From: JANWWM01 sp046719715
GTDB taxonomy: Bacteria > Bacteroidota > Chlorobiia > Chlorobiales > Thermochlorobacteraceae
DNA length: 64,000 bases
Reading direction: 5' to 3'
Assembly: GCA_046719715.1 (NCBI GenBank)
Contig: JBDNCJ010000006.1
Coordinates: forward strand, 1-64,000
The position numbers and the translations under genes were made by a program. The notes below the pieces were generated by a model, which was not told where the DNA came from, searched no databases, and saw nothing but the letters and a program-made list of their open reading frames with translations. Position 1 is the first letter of the stretch. Each line of letters begins with the position of its first letter. Below are positions 57,840 to 64,000 of this stretch, piece by piece.

Positions 57840-59465
57840 TTATTCGGCGAAGGGTGAATCGGCGAAGGGCGAATTTACGCTTTGCTTGCTTGCGCCAACA
57901 GGGGTTGCACTTGAAATAGGCAAGGTGATGGTAAATTCCGTTCCGCGTCCGACTTGGCTTTGCACATCGATTTTCCCGCCGTGCTTTTCAATGATTTTGT
58001 AAGCGATAGAAAGCCCAAGCCCGGTGCCTTGTCCGACGGGCTTCGTTGTAAAGAACGGGTCAAAAATTTTCTTCAAGTTTTCGGGCGGTATGCCTTTGCC
58101 GTTGTCAATGACTTTGACCACGACGTGATTACCTTGCGTCATGGTTTTGATGGTAATTCTTCCTGTGCGCTCATCGACGGCGTGAACGGCGTTGGTGATG
58201 AGGTTCAAGAAGACTTGGTTCATTTGAGCAGGGAAGGCTTGAACCAGCGGCACTTGGGTGAACTCTTTGATGACTTGAATGCCACCTTTGAACATGTGTC
58301 CGGCAATTTTGAGCGTCGTCTCGATATTTTCGTTCATATCAGTCGGCTTGAAGTCGGCTTCGTCCAAGCGCGAGAAGTTTTTGAGGTTGAGCACCAAGTC
58401 TTGAATTCGGTCGATGCCTTCAACCGAACTGCGAAAGAGGTTTTCGGATTCTTGCCAGATTCGGTTCTTCACTTTTTGAGCGGCGTTATCGATTTGCGAG
58501 AGAAGCAACGCGACGTCGTTTGGACTGCCATACATGATTTGCGAGCGCAGCTTTTCGTATAGTGCGATGAGTTCTTTGATTTCTTTGTTTTTGGACTCGA
58601 GCATTTCAATGTTGTTCTTGACGAATCCAAGCGGCGTGTTCATTTCGTGCGCCAAGCCTGCGACCATTTGACCGAGCGACGACATTTTTTCCGTCTGCAT
58701 CATCATCACTTCATTTTGACGCGATTCTTCTCGCAGATGCGAGAGTTCGGTAACGTCCATAACGAAGGTTACTTTTTTCGGCTTGCCGTCCGTTCCGACG
58801 ATTCGCGCGGCATCGGCGAGAATGGTAAGCAGTTTTCCCGACTTGTGAACCGTGTTCCATTCCCCACGAATTTCTTTGTAGCCTGCAAGGTATTTGTCGT
58901 GCAAATCTTTCCAGAAGTCCTTTTTATCGGGCTGAACAATCATTGTGAAGGATTTACCAATCAAATCCGCAGGTTGATAACCGTAAATGTCGGAATAGGC
59001 TTTATTGACATATTCAAAAATGCAGTCTTGATTGGTGATACAGATGCCGAGTGGTGTTGCGTCGATGATGGTTCTCAAGCGCGCTTCGCTCTGCCTAATG
59101 GCTTCGTCGACACCGGCGCCAGAGGAAATTGAAGCGGGCGCTGGCGACGGAGTAGCAGGCGCAATCGGCTGTCCGCCTTGTCGCATTTGCAGTTTTTTCA
59201 ACCATTCATCGTAGCCCATGGGCGGCGGTTCGCCATTTGTAGCTGTTGGCGGAGCGTGCATCGGCGCGCCAGAGACGGGCAGTTGAAGTTGTTGCATGAA
59301 TTGCTGCGTAGCAACGGAAAACTCCGACGCCAGCATACGCGGCGAAAGATTCGGCGGCAGTTGCCCCGTTTGTTGCGCCCTCATCAACTCCTCGAGCAAC
59401 TCCATTTGCTCAATAGATTTCAAAGCTTTTTTGAGCGACTTTTTGATTTTTTTGTAATCGAGCAT
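57840..59465 (-). CDS. PAS-domain sensor histidine kinase
   Basis: The 541-residue soluble kinase from the ATG at 59465 (a TTG three codons upstream is possible) has an N-terminal helix, a Pro/Ala/Gly-rich linker (about 65-120) and a PAS domain (about 130-245; TIIDATPLGICITNQDCIFEYVNKAYSDIYGYQPADLIGKSF). A kinase core follows: H box VAGLAHEMNTPLGFVKNN, N box LITNAVHAVDERTG, G1 DNGKGIPPENL and G2 GQGTGLGLSIAYK. It has no membrane helices, so it senses an internal cue. Its probable partner is the dual-receiver protein downstream. The C-terminus ends with a short repeat, FADSPFAE. Confidence 0.93.
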   Translation of the reverse strand: MLDYKKIKKSLKKALKSIEQMELLEELMRAQQTGQLPPNLSPRMLASEFSVATQQFMQQLQLPVSGAPMHAPPTATNGEPPPMGYDEWLKKLQMRQGGQPIAPATPSPAPASISSGAGVDEAIRQSEARLRTIIDATPLGICITNQDCIFEYVNKAYSDIYGYQPADLIGKSFTMIVQPDKKDFWKDLHDKYLAGYKEIRGEWNTVHKSGKLLTILADAARIVGTDGKPKKVTFVMDVTELSHLREESRQNEVMMMQTEKMSSLGQMVAGLAHEMNTPLGFVKNNIEMLESKNKEIKELIALYEKLRSQIMYGSPNDVALLLSQIDNAAQKVKNRIWQESENLFRSSVEGIDRIQDLVLNLKNFSRLDEADFKPTDMNENIETTLKIAGHMFKGGIQVIKEFTQVPLVQAFPAQMNQVFLNLITNAVHAVDERTGRITIKTMTQGNHVVVKVIDNGKGIPPENLKKIFDPFFTTKPVGQGTGLGLSIAYKIIEKHGGKIDVQSQVGRGTEFTITLPISSATPVGASKQSVNSPFADSPFAE

Positions 59466-59749
59466 AGCTGTCAATGTTTGTGATTGGAGCGAGTTATGCT
59501 TCCCGTTGCCCGCTCATTGAATTAAACCTGTCTATTGCAATGTGAAAGCTATGTTTGAACACAGTTTCATCGCATATAAAACTAACTCAATTCGTTTGTA
59601 AAGGCAAACCATGTGCCAAAGCCTTAACGATTTGGAAAAATGTTCTTTCCCTCGCGCTTGGCTTGTTTGCGTCGGCTTTGATGCACAATTTTCGCCGATT
59701 GTGGAAGAAAATACGCCAAGTGCTATGGCTCGTTTAACGGTTTAACACT
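59466..59749. other. Intergenic region before the PAS kinase, no gene seen
   Basis: These 284 bases between the kinase start and the TPR gene stop are A/T-rich. A short open frame exists (59555-59737, plus) but has no support. No clear TAnnTTTG element or terminator was found here. Confidence 0.4.
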
Positions 59750-60442
59750 TTATCGCTTGTCTCGATTGTATCGCTCCAAGCGCGCTTTGGCTTCACGCTT
59801 GAAGTAGGCGTCGATGTAGGGATAGCGTTCTTCGGCTTTGAGGCAAGCGTTGAGAGAGCCGAGCGCGTCGCGGTGATTGTAGAGCGCGAAGTAGCACTCG
59901 GAAAGTCGGTAGTAAGTCATCGCTAAAAATTCACCTTCCAATTTCACTTGAAGCAAATAGAGCAAGGCTCGGTCGTAATCGCTTTCAGGCAGTGCGCCGT
60001 AAAGTATTTTCGCAAGAAAGGATTTAATTCCTCCCAGTTTTAAAATCTCGATGTTCATGGTCGCATACACGAGCGAGGCGATGATATTTGAGGGGTCTCG
60101 TTTCAGGAGGCTATCAAGTATGGGTTTGTAGAAGTTGAGGATTTTGACGGCGGAATCGTTGGGAAGAAAATGCGTCAGTTCAAGGTGATGCGCCGCCATC
60201 AGAAGCGTATCGTTGCTTTCACGTGCAAATTCAAGTCCCTTTGCGAGCGCGGCTTGTCGGAAGAGGGTGCTATCGGGATATTTGAACGAATAAAAAAAAT
60301 ACTGCCGCGAGAGTTCACGGCGCATTTGCTCTTTGAGCGAATCGGGCGACGCGTTTAAGCGCGATTCCAACGCCGACCTTACACTATCTTGCGCGAAAAG
60401 TCCAGATGGAACAAGCAACAACAAAAACAGCACGCGCATCAT
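59750..60442 (-). CDS. Secreted TPR-like protein
   Basis: The 230-residue protein begins with a signal peptide (MMRVLFLLLLVPSGLFAQ). The rest is helical with TPR-like units, for example LLQVKLEGEFLAMTYYRLSECYFALYNHRDALGSLNACLKAEERYP near the C-terminus. It is probably periplasmic and binds a partner. The start overlaps the peroxiredoxin stop (ATGA type). Function is unknown. Confidence 0.75.
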   Translation of the reverse strand: MMRVLFLLLLVPSGLFAQDSVRSALESRLNASPDSLKEQMRRELSRQYFFYSFKYPDSTLFRQAALAKGLEFARESNDTLLMAAHHLELTHFLPNDSAVKILNFYKPILDSLLKRDPSNIIASLVYATMNIEILKLGGIKSFLAKILYGALPESDYDRALLYLLQVKLEGEFLAMTYYRLSECYFALYNHRDALGSLNACLKAEERYPYIDAYFKREAKARLERYNRDKR

Positions 60443-60891
60443 TTTGAAACATTTTGAACTTGTGCGAGCAGTTCATTAACCGAGCGATAAACGACGGGCA
60501 AGAGTTCGCTGTGCGCATAACTCACCGTTCCCTCTTCGTCAATCAGCACGTAGGCACGCTGCGAGACGCCGAAAAAACTTAATGCGTCGTATTGCTTGGA
60601 GACCACTTTGTCTTTATCGCTTAAAATCGGAAACGGGAATTGATATTTCTCTGCAAAATTTTTCTTTGATGCCGCGCCGTCGGTGCTGATGCCCAAAATC
60701 TGAATGCCCGCTTCTTCGAAGGCGGAAAAATTATCTCGATACGAACACAGTTGCGCTGTGCAGACGGGCGTGTTGTCGCCGGGATAAAACACGAGCAAAA
60801 CCTTCTTGCCTTTAAATGACGCAAGCGAAACGCTTTTGCCGTGTTGGTCGAGGAGCGAAAAATCAGGTGCTTTTGTGCCGACAGAAATCAT
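60439..60891 (-). CDS. Peroxiredoxin (Bcp/PrxQ type)
   Basis: This 150-residue thiol peroxidase reads from the ATG at 60891; the earlier in-frame start is a TTG at 60963 with no support. The family pattern is VGTKAPDFSLLDQHGKSVSLASFKGKKVLLVFYPGDNTPVC, where Cys is the peroxidatic residue, followed by TAQLCSYRD with a second Cys four residues on. The YAEKYQFPFPILSD-like stretch (FAEKYQFPFPILSD) is typical. It reduces hydroperoxides. Coupled to the TPR gene by stop/start overlap. Confidence 0.92.
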   Translation of the reverse strand: MISVGTKAPDFSLLDQHGKSVSLASFKGKKVLLVFYPGDNTPVCTAQLCSYRDNFSAFEEAGIQILGISTDGAASKKNFAEKYQFPFPILSDKDKVVSKQYDALSFFGVSQRAYVLIDEEGTVSYAHSELLPVVYRSVNELLAQVQNVSK

Positions 60892-60999
60892 TGATGTTTG
60901 TTGATTAAATTGTGCGATTGAAAGAACACGCTTCTTCTCATCGTCGTTCAAATTATTGCTCAACGCGCAACTTCGAGTTGCATTTTTTCAGTTTCAAAT

Positions 61000-61416
61000 A
61001 TGCATCGAAACAGCATTTTTTTCTTTCTCGGCTCATTGATTTTGCTCGGCATTTTGGGCGCGTATTCGTTTTGGGAACTCAATCGCCATGAGGGCTTGGT
61101 CAAGGAGTATTACCGCGACGGCTCGCTTCGTTCCGAAGTCGTCTTCAAAAACGGTTTGCCCGACGACACCGTGCGCCTTTACTACAAAAACGGCAACCTG
61201 CGCCGCCTCGCCTACTTCAAAGACGGCAAACAGCAAGGACGAACGCTCAGCTACTACGAAAACGGAACGCTCAAAGCCGATGAATACTACAAAGACAGCA
61301 TGCTCGAAGGTCGATGTAAATTTTACGACCAGAACGGCGCGCTTCAATGGGAAGCGGATTTCAAAAATGGACTTATCGTTCCCGGCACGCGCAAAGACTA
61401 TACGAAATCCAATTAG
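61000..61416 (+). CDS. Membrane-anchored YwqK/MORN-repeat protein
   Basis: The 138-residue protein has an N-terminal hydrophobic segment (residues 5-24) acting as a membrane anchor or signal. It then has about four MORN/YwqK-type repeats, each YY.NG.L: VKEYYRDGSLRSEVVFKNG, VRLYYKNGNLRRLAYFKDG, LSYYENGTLKADEYYKDS and CKFYDQNGALQWEADFKNG. Such repeats form a beta meander that often faces partners at the cell surface; some relatives are annotated as toxin-antitoxin components, which I do not infer here. Function unknown. Confidence 0.82.
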   Translation: MHRNSIFFFLGSLILLGILGAYSFWELNRHEGLVKEYYRDGSLRSEVVFKNGLPDDTVRLYYKNGNLRRLAYFKDGKQQGRTLSYYENGTLKADEYYKDSMLEGRCKFYDQNGALQWEADFKNGLIVPGTRKDYTKSN

Positions 61417-61423
61417 AACTTTC

Positions 61424-61431
61424 TATCTTTG
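61424..61431 (+). promoter_or_regulatory. FCB-type promoter element upstream of the GH13-like gene
   Basis: TATCTTTG, 8 bases after the MORN gene stop and 120 bases before the GH13-like ATG, matches TAnnTTTG. The rather long leader leaves the assignment open. Confidence 0.35.
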
Positions 61432-61550
61432 TTTCACTGTGGCTACGCTCTTGAACACCGCTCTTCGCATCGCACTCACGGATTAGCGTCTCGCTTTTTC
61501 ATCGTTCAAATTGATTTGCAATTCAACCATTCAATTTCTGATACGCCTTC

Positions 61551-63464
61551 ATGTCTCTGTCAAAAGTTCGTTCCGCGCTTCAATCGCTTGCTTACCATCA
61601 ACCCTATTTTATTCCATCGCTTTGGAAAAATCCAACTTCGGAAGCCTTAACGGCGATTGAGGTTTCTCCGAAGACATTTTTTACCGAAGTCATTGATTCC
61701 ATTCTCGCGTCTCCGAAAGCGGAGATTGTGCCGACGGAAAACGGCGAGTGGTCGCGCTCGGCAGTCATTTACAATCTTTTTCCGCGTCTGACGGCGGCGT
61801 TTGACCACAATCAAAACAAACGCATTGACACCCTACCCGATGAAGCGTTGCGCGAAACCGGCACGTTTTTGAAGTGCATCGCGCTCTTGCCCTACATCAA
61901 ATCGCTTGGCGCAACGGTGGTGCATCTGCTTCCGATTACGTCCATCGGCAAAGACGGCAATAAGGGCGCGCTCGGCTCGCCTTACGCGATTAAAAATCCT
62001 TACAAACTCGATGAACGACTTTCTGAACCCGCACTCAATCTTGATGTTGAAACGGAATTTGCCGCGTTTGTTGAAGCGGCACATCACTTGGGGTTACGAA
62101 TCGTGTTGGAGTTTGTCTTCAGAACCGCCGCAAAAGACGGCGATTGGGTCAAAGAACACCCCGAATGGTTTTATTGGATTGATAATCGCTTGCAAGACCG
62201 AAGCCCACAGCATCGGAGCGGACTTGTCTATGGCAACCCGATTTTCTCGCGCGAAGAACTCGCCATCATCAACGCCAAAGTCAATTCGGGCGACTTCCGC
62301 GACTTGCCGCCCCCCAGCGACCTTTATCGCTCGTTTTTCACCGACACCCCTGAAACCGTCCAACTCATCGGCGGACGATACATCGGCAAAACCAAAGATG
62401 GACGCGAATGCCGAATCCCCGGCGCATTCGCCGACTGGCCTCCCGACGATACCCAACCGCCATGGGGCGATGTAACCTATCTCAAAATGTATGACCACCC
62501 CGATTTCAACTACATCGCTTACAACACCATTCGCATGTATTCGGCGGAACTTGCTCAACCCAAATTCGCCAATAAGCCGCTTTGGAAAAAAATCATCGGC
62601 ATCATTCCCCACTATCAAGACGCCTTCGGCATTGACGGCGTAATGATTGACATGGGGCACGCGCTTCCCTTCGAACTTAAAAAAGAAATGGTGCGCGTCG
62701 CACGCGAAAAAAATCCCGACTTCGCATTTTGGGACGAGAACTTCGACATCACCCGCAAGAGCGTCGCCGAAGGCTACAACGCCGTCATGGGTAGCCTCAT
62801 TTTCGTTGGTCATCAATTTGACGAGCTCAAAAAATTTCTCATGTTTTTCGCCCAACAAGGCGTGCCGATTCCCTTTTTCGGTTCAGCGGAAAATCACAAC
62901 ACGCCGCGCACCGCTTCACGATTCGGCGGCGGCGAGGCGGGCGCGAATTATTCCAAATTCATTTTCGCCGTCGCTTGCGCTTATCCGACCATTCCCTTTA
63001 TTCATTCAGGCATGGAACTTTGCGAATGGTATCCGGTCAATACCGGCATCGGCTTCGCGCCTTCCGACTTACAAAAATTTCCATCAGAAAAACTTGCCTT
63101 ATTCAGCGAAGAGCATTACAACTGGACGGGCGGCAACGGCGTTGCGCCAATCATTCCGTTCATTAAGCGCGTGCTCGAGGTGAGAAAGAAATACGAAAAG
63201 CTTATCGTCGACCCGTCGCCCGATACGATTACATTTTTGGAGATTCCAAACAGCCCCGTGCTGGGCATCGTGCGGAGCGGCTACGGCAAAAAACTGCTCT
63301 TTTTGGCAAACGCCAATCCATACCAAACAACAGAAGTTTCCGTGCCGCTTCAAAGCGCGAAGGCGGAACTCAAAGAGTTAATTTCAGGAGAACTTCATCG
63401 AATCGGCGACAATGTGCTCACCGTTCGGCTTGGCGCGGGCGAAAGCGCGTGGTTTGAACTTTAA
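61551..63464 (+). CDS. GH13-like alpha-amylase family protein with altered catalytic positions
   Basis: The 637-residue protein has the (beta/alpha)8 barrel pattern of the GH13 family: AVIYNLFPRLTAAF near 75, LGATVVHLLPITSIG near 122, LRIVLEFVFRTAAKDGDWVKEHPEWF near 185 (like maltosyltransferases), GIDGVMIDMGHALP, FAFWDENFD and SAENHNTPRTASRFGGG. The nucleophile Asp367 and acid Glu396 are present. The Arg two residues before the nucleophile is Met365, and the third Asp is Asn450. The C-terminal part is an all-beta domain. The enzyme may act on maltodextrin or glycogen with altered chemistry, or be inactive. No signal peptide, so it is cytoplasmic. Confidence 0.85.
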   Translation: MSLSKVRSALQSLAYHQPYFIPSLWKNPTSEALTAIEVSPKTFFTEVIDSILASPKAEIVPTENGEWSRSAVIYNLFPRLTAAFDHNQNKRIDTLPDEALRETGTFLKCIALLPYIKSLGATVVHLLPITSIGKDGNKGALGSPYAIKNPYKLDERLSEPALNLDVETEFAAFVEAAHHLGLRIVLEFVFRTAAKDGDWVKEHPEWFYWIDNRLQDRSPQHRSGLVYGNPIFSREELAIINAKVNSGDFRDLPPPSDLYRSFFTDTPETVQLIGGRYIGKTKDGRECRIPGAFADWPPDDTQPPWGDVTYLKMYDHPDFNYIAYNTIRMYSAELAQPKFANKPLWKKIIGIIPHYQDAFGIDGVMIDMGHALPFELKKEMVRVAREKNPDFAFWDENFDITRKSVAEGYNAVMGSLIFVGHQFDELKKFLMFFAQQGVPIPFFGSAENHNTPRTASRFGGGEAGANYSKFIFAVACAYPTIPFIHSGMELCEWYPVNTGIGFAPSDLQKFPSEKLALFSEEHYNWTGGNGVAPIIPFIKRVLEVRKKYEKLIVDPSPDTITFLEIPNSPVLGIVRSGYGKKLLFLANANPYQTTEVSVPLQSAKAELKELISGELHRIGDNVLTVRLGAGESAWFEL

Positions 63465-63498
63465 CTTTACCGCCAGCACTTCATTTTTCAGCGTTGCA

Positions 63499-63843
63499 GT
63501 GAGATTGCCAAATGGGGAGAAAGCCGTGATTCCACCTTCAAAAGTTGAAGGCTATGCGTTGAACTTTCAACACGAAACAGGAAAGCACAAAGCCATAAGA
63601 TTCAAATCCGTTTTGGGAATTGAATTACATAATTCAGATATTCTTTACGAGGCACTGCGTGATGCCGCCAGAAGTGGAAATGCAGAGCTTTTACTGACGA
63701 GTAACTACGGAGATATTTTTAGGATTGATTTTGTTCTAACAACCTCACATGGCAATGCGATTGTCCGCAGTGGTTGGCTGGTTGATAAAGAAACTTCTCT
63801 TCCGAAACTCACAACCGTTTTTGTAAAAGAACCTATCGTCTGA
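63499..63843 (+). CDS. DUF6883-like protein
   Basis: The protein is 114 residues from GTG 63499 (a TTG two codons later is also possible). It has the DUF6883 pattern: RLPNGEKAVIPPSKVEGYALNFQHETGKHKAIRFKSVLGI, then DIFRIDFVLTTSHGNAIVRSGWLVDKETSLPKLTTVFVK. Such genes are paired with DUF4926-like genes, as here (two bases apart). Functions are unknown; they occur in accessory gene clusters and resemble immunity or toxin-like genes by setting. The start codon is inferred. Confidence 0.75.
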   Translation: MRLPNGEKAVIPPSKVEGYALNFQHETGKHKAIRFKSVLGIELHNSDILYEALRDAARSGNAELLLTSNYGDIFRIDFVLTTSHGNAIVRSGWLVDKETSLPKLTTVFVKEPIV

Positions 63844-63845
63844 AC

Positions 63846-64000
63846 ATGCTGAACGTTTTAGATGTTGTTGCCTTAAATGAAGATTTGCGCGCCAGTCATT
63901 ATGAGAGCAAACTTCCTATCTTGCTCAAGCGTGGTCAAGTTGGAACAGTTTTGGAAGTGTATGAACAAGGCGCATCTTATTTGGTAGAGTTTGCCGACCA
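63846..64000 (+). CDS. DUF4926-like small protein (partial, runs off window)
   Basis: From the ATG at 63846 the frame is open to the window end and gives 51 residues. It begins MLNVLDVVALNEDL, continues with LLKRGQVGTVLEVYEQGASYLVEF, and is recognisable as DUF4926, a small beta protein. It follows the DUF6883-like gene by two bases. The C-terminus is outside the window. Confidence 0.75.
   Translation, partial: MLNVLDVVALNEDLRASHYESKLPILLKRGQVGTVLEVYEQGASYLVEFAD

Noticed and set aside
59555..59737. A 60-residue plus-strand frame before the PAS kinase
   Set aside because: Atypical start codon, no conservation pattern, and the region is better read as a promoter area.
1..64000. tRNA, rRNA and riboswitch genes
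   Set aside because: Intergenic regions were read for cloverleaf arms, CCA ends and conserved riboswitch cores by eye; none was convincing. A dedicated covariance-model scan would be decisive.

Overview
The window reads as chromosomal DNA of a phototrophic Chlorobi-type bacterium (Chlorobiota, FCB group; a Chloroherpeton- or Thermochlorobacter-like lineage is my inference). The evidence is the adjacent bchI and bchD subunits of magnesium chelatase, a secreted protease ending in a type IX secretion (T9SS) type A sorting domain, a TonB-type protein carrying a carboxypeptidase-regulatory-like domain, Bacteroidetes-style TAnnTTTG elements upstream of several genes, and few clear Shine-Dalgarno sequences. 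Genes are densely packed in long same-strand runs. No rRNA, tRNA, prophage, insertion sequence or CRISPR array was seen.

Layout. 1-1153: feoB (partial) and feoA on the minus strand, with a palindromic operator at the feoA start, divergent from bchI-bchD (1301-4211). 4282-6085: a secreted small protein and a phosphohexomutase. 6217-17318: one minus-strand run of twelve genes with very small gaps. It starts with an SDR reductase and pgi, passes through an MntA-HepT nucleotidyltransferase/HEPN pair, and continues into an eight-gene envelope-stress cassette: a DUF350 membrane protein, a TPR histidine kinase, a glutathionylspermidine-synthase-like ATP-grasp, an RR-signal lipoprotein, a DUF1517-like protein, a J-domain protein, a YbjN-like protein and PspA. 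In gene content the cassette resembles the Escherichia coli yjfIJKLMC (PspA-like) locus, with added parts. 17567-22182: a glycosyltransferase, a flippase-like membrane protein and a Wzc-type tyrosine kinase for surface polysaccharide, followed by glyA and pyk. 25251-28700: the classical ffh-rpsP-rimM-trmD-rplS operon. 29011-31533: an Mla-type lipid transporter (permease, ATPase, MCE protein).

32029-36671: heptose-7-phosphate kinase, a TonB-like protein, an S41 protease and two Roadblock/LC7 proteins. 36860-42158: an outer-membrane protein, a lipoprotein, holA, universal stress proteins, a redoxin, a DUF2256 zinc-ribbon protein and a small unknown. 42176-46930: a coiled-coil pseudo-receiver/PAS protein, ftsY, and two near-identical nucleotidyltransferase-HEPN fusion genes in tandem. 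46972-52752: thiL with a His/Asp-rich tail, a Uma2-like nuclease, gap, uspA, accD, arginase and a response regulator. 52829-59465: the T9SS-exported subtilase-like protein, a dual-receiver regulator and a PAS histidine kinase. 59750-64000: a TPR protein and a peroxiredoxin, a YwqK/MORN-like protein, a GH13-like protein with altered active-site positions, and a DUF6883/DUF4926 pair running off the end.

Central sugar metabolism recurs (phosphohexomutase, pgi, gap, pyk, GH13-like), as do envelope functions (PspA cassette, Mla, heptose kinase, polysaccharide export, TonB, S41 protease). The parts most worth following are the PspA/DUF350/ATP-grasp/histidine-kinase cassette, the mosaic NT-HEPN duplication beside ftsY, and several enzymes whose catalytic or terminal regions differ from their families.
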